From NCBI RefSeq assembly GCF_043641665.1, contig NC_092193.1:2155001-2219000 (forward strand): DNA of 64,000 nucleotides, written 5' to 3'. Below are positions 1 to 27,600 of the stretch, one piece after another. Within the stretch, counting starts at the first letter, position 1. Each line of letters starts with the position of its first letter. The notes under the pieces are model-generated. The model was not told where the DNA came from. It saw only the letters and a program-made list of their open reading frames with translations, and searched no databases. The DNA comes from Enoplosus armatus (taxonomy: Eukaryota > Chordata > Actinopteri > Centrarchiformes > Enoplosidae). The position numbers and the translations under genes were made by a program.

Positions 1-13195
<13,195 letters not shown>

Positions 13196-14120
13196 AGTCC
13201 GCCCTTTAACCTTTGACCTTATGGCCACTTGCCGTAGTGCCGCAGAGGGTCGAGTGTGGCCGCCGCTGGCTGTGCGTGGACGCCCATCCTCGGCGCTCTG
13301 GAGAGACTCTGTGAATGCTGGAGACAAACCACAATGCTCTTAATGTTAACCTGCTCCATTTCTTTTGACTGGTTTCATTCCAAAACATTAAACATCCACA
13401 ACTGACAGACCAGAACTAGATCAGAATGACAAAGATCCACTCTGATAATAATTTTATCTACATTTAGCACTCTGGAAAGCCACCCAGGTAGTGGACAAAA
13501 CCAGGAACACAAAATTCAAAATATGGTGGACTTTGTCGCCGATATGTTGGTGCATGAGGAAGTGATTGGCTCGATGGTAATCGCCCCCTGCTAGTGTGCA
13601 CCGAGTCCTCTTTTAAGCCACTGTGCACAGGAAAGTCTGAACAACTGTAACTGAAAGAAACAACCTGAGAACACGAGAGACTGTCATGATAGGAGAAGAC
13701 ATCTGATAGCAAGCAGGGTCCAAAGCATAGAAGGTGAAGGGATGATGCTCACGATTGATGCAGACGCAAGTCAACATGCTGAGCTTAAGTTGCCCAAATT
13801 TGGCAATCACAAAAGTATATGACAAACAGTTTATCAAAATGTTTCCTCCTGACAACTAGTGGGCTCGTAAAATAGCCAAAATACAAAAGAAATACAACAA
13901 ATTCAACTTCGCAGACTAAAGCAAACCAGCTGAAGGTTTAACAACCTGGTTTTCACATCAGCTGTCATTCAGTCAGTTCACTCTAAACGTGCAGATGCGT
14001 CTTGTTTTGGAATAAAACCGTCCATTGCTTCCTGATGTTAATGTGCTGTGGCACTACAAGGACTGTTGTTGTAGGATGGGACTATTTGTTACTGAGGTTT
14101 TTGTTTGCGTGTCTGTGTGT

Positions 14121-14163
<43 letters not shown>

Positions 14164-15475
14164 TTTTAAGAGAGGCGTGTCTTCATGTCCGAATGTAAAA
14201 ACAAAAAGAAAAAGCAGAAAATGGACAAGAGAAAATAGTTAAAGCCTACAAGCCTTTTTCTCTGCTTTGAAAAACTCTGGGATTTGACCTTCGATACAAA
14301 TCTGCTCACTGTAAATAATATGCAACTGTACTCGTCTCAAGAATTTCAAGTTTGTGATTGATTGTTTTGATTGATTTGCGGATGATACGAAGGTCACACA
14401 AGTGCCTGCTCAAACTAAAGCAGGACAAAAACTCAAGTCAGACTTTGTCCCATCGAAGCCACTCTGGTTCCTGTGTAACCAGAATCTGGAAGGTGCTCCC
14501 ATGATCCCTCAACTTCTAATGTACTTTTACACCGCAGAATCTGTCCAGCTGTGCAAGTCGTTCAAGCCAAACTCAAGTCTTAAAATTCTGTTTTTCTAGA
14601 ACAAATTGCTTAATTTCTTAACAGCAGCGGAACCGAACAGATGTGGGTGTTAAGCCCCCACCTGCAGCGTCTTGATGTCTTGATGTGTCTGGTTATTTTG
14701 TCCGTAAACAGGTTCTCAGTCGATTCTCCAGAAAATGTAGTAGATGCAATATACATAAACTAACTAGAGCGTTTAATCTGTATCAGCCACTCTTAATGAG
14801 AACCAGGAGCACGCTTTTCAATCAGCCACTAAAACGACTTGTTGCTATTGTTGTTATTGACTTGCAACAACACAAACATCCCCTTTAAACTGCAGAGGAT
14901 TACTGGGATATAAATGTCAATATTTGGGGCTTTTTTTAAGAGACATTTTTCAGATTTCTTTTCCAGTCTACATAATTGCTTCCCCACACCTGCAAAGCAC
15001 TTGCAAATGCACAAAAGCCTCAAAATATGATCGAAAGCCAGTACACGGTCATTTTCGGATTTTAGTTTGAACGACTTGCTCGGCTGGACTGTTTGCAGCG
15101 TAACATTCCTACAACATTTCACTGGAGCTCCGCGGGCGGCAGATCCATCCAAAGACGCGTGTGCAGGTTTCTTCCACAGTGCCTTGTTGTATATTGTGTA
15201 CACTTATTTTGTTTTCCATATGTGGTTCCTTTTTTTTGTATAATGTGCAATGTTATATATATTATATAATCATGTGGCTGTACATTTTATACTGTAAGTC
15301 TTTGCCTTCTATTTTTTCTCCTGAATGATGACATGGCGACTTTCTCAAGATAAAACTCTTGCTGTATTTTTCTCTACGCAGCCATCCAACTGACACAATA
15401 CTGTCGTTTTTTATCTGTGTGTTATGTATTGAAAGGATGATGATTCTAACAATAAATGGTTACATATTTGGTCTG
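13196..15475 (+). other. myo10: myo10 3' UTR with polyadenylation signal
   Basis: Downstream of the TGA there is no further coding sequence in frame. An AATAAA at 15451-15456 follows a T-rich stretch and is the best polyadenylation signal, giving a 3' UTR of about 2.3 kb. It contains a (TG)n run at 14125-14161. The extent is inferred from the signal only. Confidence 0.6.
14125..14161 (+). repeat. (TG)n microsatellite in the myo10 3' UTR
   Basis: About 18 TG units preceded by a few interrupted TG units from about 14107. Confidence 0.9.
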
Positions 15476-18400
15476 AAGGCACATTAATTTCTTTCCTTTA
15501 TATTACATATTTTTTACAGACTGAATCAACAACAGTAGTTTTATGTTTTGAGTACTTTGCAATCCATTTGTTAGAGATAAGTTTGGTGCCAGAGATTTGA
15601 CACCAAAAGTCAGAAAGTCTTGACAATCAGACGAAAGCTGCTGCGAGGTCACTGGACTCTCCCGGATGACGTTTCGCCCCTGTAGGTTAATGTTCTGGCG
15701 GATAGCTCTACCACAAAGTGGACTTCCAGATGAGACCAGTTCTGATACTGGTCCAGCTTTTGTACACAGCTTGATGGAGACAATCACAAAGACGTTGAGA
15801 ATGAATACAAGTATTACCATTAGCACTGATGGGCATAAGAACGCAGACTAACCGCAGCACGCATCTAACGCCGCATGAAATCCTTACATATATCAGAGGT
15901 CCATATAATGGACCCCCACTTGAAGGACAGTATACAGTTACACTTGAAGGGGGGGGGTGAACAGCCCACAATCATATCTTCCTCCTGACTGCATCCCACC
16001 GTCTCCCAGATCTGGGAATAAAAAGCACACACTTTGGGACCACCTCAGTTCAAAGGCTCCCGAAGATGTTGTGCTTGGTTGTCCACATTAAAAGTGGCTG
16101 AAGTAGTTGTGTGAAGAATGAAAAAGAAAAAGAGGCTCAGAGAGAAGTTCAAACTACTACTTTCACTGCCACGGCAGAAAATGCACAGTGAACTCAATGG
16201 GTCCTTAATAAAATTCTGGTCAGCAAAAGACCATTAAGACCTTTTGTGTGACAAATCAAAGGATTTAAACACACAAGTTTGACCTAAAAGCAGCAAAAAA
16301 GCCAGAGGCATTAACTGTGCTTACTGCATAAAGCTGGACTCACCAACACTGGGTCTTCTTCCTCCTTCGTCCGTCACACCTCGCTGTAAAGAAGCTACAC
16401 TTCAAATTAATGTGACATCAGGCAAATAACTCACACTGCTCTCTGCGTATATAAATATTCTTTATACATTACATCCACGTTACATTCAAAAGAAATAGAA
16501 ATACAGCCAACAGGAAAGTCACATTCAAGTCCTTTCTGTGCTGCGCATTGCGACGTCGTCACCCAGCCTCCTAAGGCACCAAAAAAATCAAACGACCCAA
16601 ATGACGAGGTCGAGAACAGAGGCCCGAACCCATCCACCACCCCAAAACCCCACGACCCAAACACCACAGGGCTCCTGGAAGCTCAACACAAGGGCATACA
16701 GACAGATCAAAAACACAATTTTCAACAGCTGTATTTATACCGGCACAAATCATCTGGTGATCAAGTTAGAGTGACATTCAAAAATGTCCATATTTGCTGC
16801 TTGCATCGTTGTGTGAAACCTCAATATCTTTCTGACATCGGGGGGTGGTGGGGGGGGGGTTGTGCTCATTTGCAATCTGTCAAAATCACTGAATCCTGCA
16901 TCCCCGTCCGTCAAATGCTTGCCGGGAACGGTCTGGTAAGATTTATTTGTACAAAACATGAAAGAGGTTTATCCCAAGGAAAGACAGTGATAAAGATACA
17001 AAGCTCTCTTCATAGTTCACCAGTTTTAGAAAGATCCAGTTTGAAACTCAAAGCTGTACAAACTCTTTCTGAGCCTAGAATAACCCGGTGTTAGCATGCT
17101 AACATTCTCACCGCTACATTGAACCTTAGCATGTTTAAATGCTAACTGTGATCATGTTCACGTGCCAATTGTAGTATGCTAACGTGCTAAACAGAAAAGT
17201 GTTAGCATGCTAAGCTCCAGCACAGCTCATCCTAAATACAACTGAGCCTGACAAAGTAAGACTAAAGCTGCCGAGGACAGCTGAGCCTGAAGCTGAGCTC
17301 CCACTGAGCATGTAGTTATATCCATCTTACAACAGTTGGACTGCTAATCAGACTGAATAGCCATTTGTTTAGCCTAGCATTATGTTCATGTTAGCTGATT
17401 TCTGTTTCGGAGGGAGACGGGGGGTGGGTTTACGTGGAGTTTCCACAGAGGCTGTGGTGGAGGTTGCTGGGAACAGTTAACCTCATTGTTTTACATGTAG
17501 ATAAAATGACAACAACCTGTTCAGTTGCTCCGATCATGCTTGACAGCCATTTTTGTGGCCATTTCTCTGTTGCTATGCTTAATGGATGGAGCTGCAGTAT
17601 GTCAGATCCCCATTTTTTCCCACAAAGCTTTGATTGGTCAGCTGTCAATGGACACACCAGACCTATTGAAACCACTGCCCAGTCTCATGGCGGACTGACG
17701 TAGCATCGGGATGAGCTCAAATTGTCAAAGTGAATTGAGTCTGAACAAAGTCCAGATTAGACTGATTACTAGCAGTAAGCTAGTCGAATGTAAGATCTCT
17801 GTTTTACAGACATCCAGGAATAGTTTTAGTTGTAGTGATCACAGCCTCACTGGGCTGTTAGACCTTCAGACTTGTTGTCGTACACTATATTCATATAAAC
17901 AACTGCTCCATTTGAACCAAAGTAAACCCAGGTAGATGTTCATTCATTATTTATTTATCATTGGAAATTTGAGGTGTACCAATTGAACATCTCCATTTTA
18001 CCCATTTACACTTCTTTCCCTTCTCTGAAATTATAGGAAACTATGGTACTGTCACGTTACTACACGTCAGCCCTTATGCTGCTGTCATGTCGCATGGCAA
18101 CGTCTGTAAATACCAACTTGTTCACGTCAACATCCCAGTCATAATTACGAAACTACATTTTTTTCCAACACACATTTCCACATACTGTATCTGACTTGGC
18201 GCAACATAACGCAGAAGTACCTAAAAACGGGATGTAGTGCCATTATAACAACACGCAGTATTTGTTAACTCAGCCAACTCTAAACCAAATCCTTAACCAT
18301 CATGAGATGTGTGATGATGTGAATGCTCGGGTTGTAAATCTGATAATCTTTCCCATCACTGCCTTCTAACCCACATGACATGAATTCTGTAATACAATAC

Positions 18401-18681
18401 AGCGGCCTGGAAAAAGGGTGGAGGTGAGCGTGGTTCATGTCTGTCTATGTCTTTATCTGAGAATAAAACACAAAGGCAACAACACCACATGTCAGTTAAT
18501 TTGACTGTTGAGATTGTTTCGAGGACCGGCCCCAGACCAGACAAACAACTGTAACTCATCAGGAAAACATTCAGCAACAGGAAAATCAGATTGTGTAATA
18601 CTAGAAACTGCCCAGAGAAGCTCAGCCACCACCAAGTGTAAACCATCCGATGTGTTGTTCCTGCATAAATACCGCCTGGTG
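15476..18681. other. Convergent spacer between myo10 and marchf11, including the probable marchf11 3' UTR
   Basis: No gene was recognised. On the minus strand, AATAAA signals that could end marchf11 occur at 16942-16947 and near 17950. A cluster of TTAGCATGCTAA-like words lies at 17086-17215. An open stretch on the minus strand at 15503-15826 starts with a hydrophobic segment, but it has no recognisable family and no clear splice sites. Confidence 0.5.
17086..17215. repeat. TTAGCATGCTAA-word cluster (dispersed repeat)
   Basis: Several near-palindromic words such as TTAGCATGCTAAC, TTAGCATG, GTATGCTAACGTGCTAA and GTTAGCATGCTAAG recur within 130 bp. The same words return at about 23340-23370, 30790-30850 and 32440-32575, so this is a dispersed family rather than a local accident. 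Confidence 0.7.
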
Positions 18682-21600
18682 TCACACCGATGTTACACGA
18701 ATGACGACCTCTCCTGAGTCACTGTCCTGGCTGAAGTTGTTTCGGGGCACCAGGCCTGGGCAGAAGGGGGCCAAACAGAGGCAGGTCCATGGCTGCGTCC
18801 CCAGCTGGGTGGGGTGTAAGGGGCCGTTGGGCCCAAAGGTGACCAGAGGCAACCAAAGCGTCCTGGTGGCCAGTGAGGAATGGCCAGTGCTCGTCTCCTC
18901 CATGTCCTTTGCCTTGTCGTAGCTCTGAACATCCCAGTGAAGGTTGACGGCCCGCCATCGCATGAAGACGTTGTACACTGCTGCCCCCTCGTGGACAATC
19001 AAGCCTGTTACAAGGACACAAATTACAGGAAATGTTGGTCCTCTGATAATGTCACATTTTTAGATATCATCTCTCCAGGAAATATTCTGAATCAGGTTTT
19101 GCATCTCCTTCTTCAACATGTCTCGTCTTCTTCTACCTCAGTTTATGGTTTCTTCCATTTCCAAGAATTCCCAGACAAAACAGAAAGATGGCGAAGCCGG
19201 TGCTTAAACTCTAACCTGACTTTCAAGGATGAACTCGGCCAGGTTCAGGGGAGACCTTAACTTTGCTTCCATCTTAATCTTTTGAATCACATTTCAGATT
19301 TAAAAAACGTTGGCACCGATTGTTAAAACAGAACAGTCAACAAGGTGCCAATGAAACTTTTGCTGAAACTAAAATGCAGACAAACAAAATCGCACCCTCA
19401 AAAAACAGCAGCAGCAGCTGTGACACTCAGCTTAAGGAGACAATTAAGAAACTTCAGCACCCGAATGCCACAATTTGCTGCAAAGTTGGCACCAAGTTTT
19501 CTCAGAGTCATAATTCAAGTCAAATCTGAAATGAATATTTTTAGATTGAGTGTGACTTACATCATCTGAGGATATTATCTGGAATAAATCCGCTTAAAAA
19601 TCACAGAAAAAGACACTGTGTTGAACACCAGACCACTTGCCTGAGAATCATAAGGTTTTCTTCAGGATCAAAGTATCAGCCAGAAACTGCTAATAGCTAA
19701 TTCAGCATACTTTTAATGTTGTACAATTTGTAACCAAAATGCAAACAAATAGAGGCTAAAAAAGCAGGGCTCCATGGCAACATCCTAAAGCATCATCGCA
19801 GTAGATGGAGAGACGCGTCAGGTTATAATGGGTGACGTGTGCACCTGTATAAACACGAGTGGATGTTGATAGTGAGCTGGTAGTCAAGCAGCCTGTGAAT
19901 GATGGTGAAAGCTGTGACTTCAGTCCTCTGCCTGAACTAAAGCTACGCTCCATCTGTGCTATAGATTTTGTTTTATATAACCTAGACAGAGAAAAAAAAC
20001 AAATAAACAAACAAATAAATGACTCAAGGAGGAGGGTTTGAACACCTGAACTGGATTCTCTCACATGCTGAAGGTAAGAAGCCAACATCAGCCTTACAAA
20101 TGTCTAGCTGACATTAACGTCTAGCTGACAGTGTCCGGTTATCTTATACGTTTGGCTCACCTACGCAGACCAGGTCCATGAAGCCATACATGCCGTAGCA
20201 GATCTGGAAGAGGACGTCGCGGCGCTGCCAGACGGCCTGCGGGCTGAGAGCTGACCACAGCAGCCAGGAGATGCTGGCCACCAGGAAGAGGGAGCCCAGG
20301 AACACCGCGATGATCTGAACCTTCTCCACCAGGGTGATGGTGATGGACTGCCACTGCACACAGAGCAGAGAGGCAATACATGAAGAAGTCAAACTACTGA
20401 CGGTTATCTCACCGACTCGAACAACGCTTATCACGTGAAATGATTTACAATGCACACTACTGCTGAAAAACCTGAAAGAGCCTGTCCTCTCTACTGTCCT
20501 AAAGGCAGCGACCAGCCTGACTGGCGGGACCGTCACCTTCCTGGAAAACCACATCAAACCGAACAGGATGGGTTACTTCAGAAGGTTACTTCACACCTGC
20601 CCTGAAAACCTCCTACGAGCATGACAAAATCTGTAAAAAGGAGATGAAGAGGAAGTGGGAACAGGCGGGAGAGGGGGGAACAAACCTGCGTGCAAGACCC
20701 AAATCAATAACAAGAGAAAATAGGAAATAGGACAAATTTAGGAGAAAACTTAACGAAAACAACTTGGAAACAGAAAATTGTTGATGCTCAGCGGATGATT
20801 GTGAAGCCGCACAGTGCTTGTTTGAGAAGAAAAGACTTCAGGCGGACTGAGCGGACAGAAAGCAGAGCTCTGCTGAGCCTCAGCTGTGTGTTTGTTCAGT
20901 CTGCCAGTGACTCAAGTCCCATCTGGAGCGAACAGATCTGAAAAGGCCTGAATGTTCTTCAGTGAAAGAAACGATCCAGAATGCAGATATTTTTAAGCCT
21001 CAGGAGTCTCTGTCTGTTCAGCTTTGGAGGAAACGAGGACTGAAGGAATCCTGACGCTCCAAACTGACAGCAGAGACCTGAAGAGGAAACAGAAGCGCTC
21101 TGCAGGTTCACAGTCAACGCTACGTTTGCCTCAAGCTACCAAAAACAGCCATCATTATTTCTGGAAAATAAACTCTTTACTGCATTGTTTTAGATGCACG
21201 GTAGCTTTTTCAAAAAGTCCTCAACAATTGTTTGTTGCACTTCCACACAGACGGGAGATGCACAAGAATCAGAGCAGCAGAGGCAGAAATATCCTGATTT
21301 ATATCCACAGAAGACATTATACAACCGTTCTCACAGACGAAGAAGCAATGACTAATAAACTGACATGTAAAGCCCCTTAAAACTTCCATCTATGTAAATG
21401 TGTTAAGTCAACTTAAAAGGTAACAGTTCAATGGGACCTTTAGATTAAATTATACATTTTGTTTATGTTCCTCAGTCTTCTCTCCTCTTCATCATCACGC
21501 ACTTTAATGACTTCATTTGGGGTTCATTCAAGCCTCTTGTTGTAATTGAGCAGGTTTAGAGGATGAAATCTATCGTATTCAGAGACTTAAGAAGACTGAG

Positions 21601-24600
21601 CTTTCATTTGTGCATGTTTTATAATGTTTAGCATGATTTGCCCCCCCCCGGGGATCAATACAGTATCTCTGATTCTGATTAGTTCATGGGATGATTAAGG
21701 CATTCAGGCGTTCACTAGTGATCGGCTCAGGCACTTCATCACTGATGCACAGCATTCAGTTCAGTTTCTGCTGAAGCTGTGCAGCCATGCTGCTTAATGG
21801 ACTGAAAGTTTGAAATCAGCACTTTTGACATAACAGCTCTGTTTCAGCTGAGTGTAAAAGACTTTAAAAAGGTCAGCATGTGTACTTGTGCCAGATTTGT
21901 CCACTTATTTCTACATTTTATGAGAAATGAGTCATTCCTAAAAAACTAATAATATGCTGCTATTAAAAGGTGTTTATTTAGAGGGTGAGGAAGAAGGAAC
22001 ATTTACATAATAATAGCGTAGGTGCACTTCTACATTTGGGTTTTCAAAGTGAGTGTAAGCACTTTGCAGGAAGGGCTCTGACAGACGCAGGTGGGTTTAT
22101 TTGTTGGCAGTTTGACAGTGAAACTGCTTTTACCAGTTCAGCTCTGTGTGGCTGTTTTCCACCACCAGAGAAGCTGTGAATATTTCTGAGCATAAATCTA
22201 ACTGGTGGGTCGGTTGTAAAAACAATCTCTTGTTAATGCCTCCGTAATCATTTAGAGAGCACGCTCGGTGGGAGAGATCTGTAACCTCAAAGGTTTATGG
22301 CTGTAAAAAGCAGTAAAAAAAAAGCCATAAAGAATATAATGGCAGCAGTTTGGTGTCACATTGCTTTTCAGGCATTTAAACTACAAATCTGAAAGGAGTG
22401 TTTTTCAGGAAGAGGACTCCCTTTTTCACTGATATCCTCAGGAACCAGCCCATGAAATCAGCTGCTGTATTTGGGTCAAACCAGCCTTCTGCGGTATTTT
22501 ACCTGCCACGGTCTCTTCATGTTGATGGCGATGACGTGGAAGCGGTAGCAGCAGAGCTCGCAGGTCCAGCAGCCTCGCTCGCTGATCCACTTCAGCAAGC
22601 AGTGCTGATGGGTGTAGCGCACTGAGCCGTCACAGCGACACGGATTCAACAGGTCGCCCTGGACAACAGAGAGAGCACAAGGGTCAAATATGATCAGAGA
22701 TTAAATGGGGGGCAACAAGTGGCAGAACACACTGGAGAGACAAAACAACAAAATACTGTGGTGTAATAAGGCAGTGAGAGAGTTTTTTCCTGTTGTCATA
22801 TGAGCATATTAAAGATGTTCCCTCCACAGCCTGAACATGATGGAGCTACAAACCATCCCAACACATTACACCTCGATGCTGTTGTATTTCCTGGTTCCAT
22901 CTGAGATCAGTAAAAGTCATAGACTTGCTACTGCCAACAGTTTTGCATACTGTGGTGTTATAGATTAATTTTTTTTTTAATTAAAGTTTTACTTACCATT
23001 TTTAATAATACAAAGACAGAAGAATCTACTGAAAGCACGGACAGCATAGCAGGAATAGCACAACGTGCATCCATCATCTGTGCACTTATATGCAACGTCG
23101 TGGGGGCTAAAGTCCATCCCAGTTCACACTGGGCAAGAGGCAGGGATGGCAATGTCGGTCGGTCGGTCCACCACTTTGGTCCAGAGTGAAATATCTAACT
23201 ATTGGATGACCCACTATGATGGCTTTTCATCTGGCGCCACCATCAGGTCAGGTTTCTTTATGACTAAATAACTGCAAAACTAATGACATCCTCATCAGCC
23301 TCAGTGCTATGAACATGGTAAACATTATACCTGCTTTACATCAGCATGTTAGCATGCTGACGATAGCATATAGCTCAAAGTACAGCCTCACAGGGCTGCT
23401 AGCGTGGCTGTAGACTCTTCTAGTCTAGTCACAAATACATATTAACAGAAAAACTAAAGCAGACATGATGCTGAACTTAACTGATTACCCAACTAATGAG
23501 ATCCTGGAGAGAAGAAAAGCCTACACCCTACTGCATGCGTCACACAAGTATAGCTAAATGGTGATAACAAGGTTAAACTTGTCAAAAACACTGGTCTTTT
23601 AAAGTCAGCCGTCAGGAAGCTTTCCCGCTGCTGACACAAAGTCACATGGAAGAAGCGAAACAAAGACTGCGATGATATTAAGGAGTTACACTGACTCCTT
23701 AATATTCATATCTTGTCCGTTGTTACTATTGTTTTGACCACGCTGCACCAGTGACAGATTGAACCTCCGAACCTCTTCAGGAAAAGAGAAACTAACTGCC
23801 TTTGGCTCGATATTAGAACCGTCTCGCCAATATTAATCTTACATCCATTTTCAAGGTCTATGTGTCAACTTTCCCATCATCTAGAAATCCTTGTTTTCAG
23901 GCCTCAGTTTGGGCTTTTCTCCCAGCAGGTCGTACATCAAAGGAAATACACGACTTGTTCACCAGAGGGCTTTACCAGCATCGCTCAGATCAGTGATCAT
24001 TTCTCAAAGCTACAACACAGGATGCAGCATGACATTAATCATTACAGCCGTATCTATTCGTTCAGATGTTTTTTTTTCTTCCTCGAGGCATTCCTCAAGC
24101 AGCCATTACTGTAGCTTTGACCTGCAGGCTGGGCTGTGAGTGGCATATTAATAGTATATTAAGGTCAGTGGTCAGGGAGCTCGTTTTTCATCATGTCATA
24201 TTAACCTTGTGGGTTTAAAAGGACCTCAGAGGCTTTCGCTTGTATGAACTGATGCGGGTCAGCTATCCACTGAAGCAGCGATTGATTAAACCAACATCAA
24301 GGACGATTTGAATATGTTTCTGAGTTCTCTAAGGGGACATTTCACAACATTCCACTTATTTTGGTACCATAAAGACCGATGGATTCGGGGGTCTACAAGA
24401 AGCTCAACAGGGCTTGAAGGGTGTTAATAGATCTACATCATGTATTAACGATACGACAGCATAGAGAGAGAGGCAGGAAACAGGGAGAGAGGGGATGAAG
24501 GCTCCTCAGCCAGGAGGTTAAATGGTTACATGGTGTACGTCCTTAACCACCAATAGTTTGATATAATCCTCTTCACTCAAGGTCCACTTAACCAGCTTTT

Positions 24601-27600
24601 TACAGCGCTTCCAACAGCATCTCGTGGTCTTGATCTGCGTACATAGTTTGTATGTTTGTAAGTGGACGTTGAGGTTAGATTAAAGAACTGCAATAATTTA
24701 CAAAACAATCTCAACTCAAGGGGCCCTTACTCTGGAGCTTCCTACCCTGTCTCACGGTCTTCATCAGCAGATGGACTGAGTAAGTACCTTGGACCTTGAA
24801 TTGACGTCGTTTTGTAAATTAGCTCCCGAAAAAGCTAGTAAGTGGACCTTGAGTTAAGTTCTACATCTTTCAACTTATATCACATGGTCTTCATCAGCAG
24901 ATAGAGTATGTCGTGCATTGGAAAGACACTAAAAAAGACAGTAAGTGAACCTTGAGCTAATATCATAAATTAAGATTAATATACTTACAAGCTTTTTTCC
25001 AGGGTTTTCAACCTCATCTCACAGCCTTCATCAGCTCGTAGAGTTGGCGTTGCAGTTGAAAGCTCCTGAACAAGCTAGTAAGAGGACTGTGAGTTAAGAC
25101 TGTAGTAATTGATAAAATCATCTTAAATCAAGATCCACTTACTAGCTTTTTCGGAAACCTTCAGTTGCTCTGCAAACTCAATCCACTGATGAGGACCGTG
25201 AGGTTGAAAGCTCTGGAAAAGCCTTGTAAGTGAACCTTTAGTTTATTTAGGGCAATTTGAAAAAAACTATTCAGCACAAGTGTGAAACAAACATAGACAA
25301 ATAAGTGCCAAACGCGTTTCATCACAGCTGAGCCTCCATCTGCCGAAGGATATGACTGAAAGCCGCAGAAAAAGGTACTCAAGTGGACCTTGAAGTTGAG
25401 ATTGTTTTATTAACCGCTAGTTAAGAATGAACTCTCAAGTTCAACTGTAATAATGTCCTTGCTCGGTTTTGTGAATCAAACAGCGGCGGTTTCTAAAAGG
25501 AAGTTGGTAGAAAAAGTAATCAGGGCAAGTTTTCAAAAGAAATTCAGCTACTGATGCTGATTTGGCCTTTTTCTGCTGTTAAATAACAACTCAATCTGCT
25601 CAGACATGAATACCTGAAGTGTCAAATTTCAGTTTTGCAATCTCCCTGATAACTGGTGAGCTTGCCCAGTCTGCGGCCTTGTATCAAAATCAAATATCAG
25701 TCTGGACCCGGAGGCAGAGCCATTAGATTAGCTCAGCTAATAGGCTATAGCCCACGTTCAGAAGACAGGATATTCACTTAGGCATTTGCTGCCCTGACTC
25801 CTCTCTTTCCCTTAAGCTCCGACGAGGATGAATCGTCCCTCATCGAGGTTCGCTGTCACGATTCAAATAGGCCTGCAGAGTGTCAGATTTCAGAGACGGG
25901 TGGACAGAGTGTCCATTTGTCCCCGCAGGTCCACATCTGTCCATCCACCTCCAGGAAGACGTGCAGACAGCGAGACTGACGCATCGCTCGGGGATGATAT
26001 TTATTATACATAGATTATGATTCAGTTGTTGTCTTATGCTGATATGAGGGATGTGATGCGGTTTGTTTCATTGATTGTACAGCTGACCAGTGTTACTTTA
26101 GTTGTCTATGGGAAGACGTTAACTTAAATTGACTCTACACAGGAAAAAAAAACGTGCAAAAATACACGATGCGTTAAGAATAATGTGCGTTGTCAGTAGT
26201 ATCATTTTATTCAGTTTGAATTGATTTAATTCCCTTTAATTGTGTTTTTAATGCATTTCTTCACCTTATTTAAAGCACTCTGAATTGCCTTTGTGTTTGA
26301 AAGGTGCTCTATAAATAGACTTTTTAATTCTTTTCCAGATTGAAAGTATTCCCTAAAGTTTCAGCCACACCATAAAGCCTAATGAAGTACATTCAGTTTT
26401 ATGCTAGGTCAGTCACTCTGAGTTACAGCAACACTGTCAGGATGTTTTGACCTCTGACCCCGGACCTCCTCGCCATGTATTTGTGTAACTTTAAAATGAA
26501 CAAAGATCTGATATGTGTTCCCAATGATATCGAAAGCATATTTTTAGCCTACCAGTATTAATTTAGAACACATAACAAATCAAAAACAGCTTGATGGAGT
26601 CAAGATCGACTTCAGATAAATGCCTGTTTGTTAGACATAAAGTTCATAGTCAGATTGTGTTTTTGTGAAACCAGCCTCTTGTGTTTCTCTCAATCTAAGC
26701 TGCTGTTAACTTTTTAAATGAGGATCTAATTAATGGAAGTGGTGGGAAACACTATGAGAGGAGTGTGTCATCCCTCATGGATGATATTTAATATTTTCAA
26801 AATGACTTCATCCGTTTCTTTTATGGACAACTGTGTTTTTGCTGCAGTACGAGATGTTACTGTATACCTTAAGTCAGTGGTTCCAAAAGTGAGGTTTGGG
26901 GGCCTCCAAGGGTCCTTGACAGGTTCCAAGTGATTAACATATGACTTTAGACATTTGGTATAAAGGTCAGATATCAGGAGCTCCTGACATCATAATCTAA
27001 CATACCAAAAACATTAAGTGCAACTGGTCGTTTCTGTAAGAAGGTGCGATGGCCATGCAGGAAGTGTCATGTGGCTACCAGTCACACTCCCTCAGTTTTT
27101 ACTGCACTGATAATGCATCGTGTGTGGAAACCGTTTCAGCTTCCTATAGCTTTTTGTGAGGCTGCCCATGCCTTGTGTGAATCTTCATGTTAGCTGCACA
27201 AAGAGTAACAACACTTGATACTATTGCCACCCATGTTTATGTGAATTCAAAAGCTTAGCTTCCCAGTTACAGCACGCTCAACAGACTAAACCTTCCCATG
27301 TAAGCGAGCTCTTGCAAGCTGTCATTTAGTCTTGATAAAGCAGTTAGAATTGATCTTTTTATACTGTTAGATAGTTTAAAACAATGTAATCAGCTGTCAG
27401 ATAAATGGAACTGAGTAAAAGGAACAATATCTTTTTACTTCAGCTGTTAAACAGTAAAATTAGACATTCCTCGTTATGCTGGGGGCCTTTCTATGGGCCC
27501 CTCATGGATCCCTGACGGTCCCCTGCTCACTTGGAACTGTGTACGTGCTGTCCATGGTGCTGAAGTCACTGCAGCACTTCAAATGTGCTGTTGAAATTTT

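Noticed and set aside
24570..25400. Possible CRISPR-like repeat-spacer array
   Set aside because: Units are long, divergent and palindromic, spacing is irregular, and this is a vertebrate intron.
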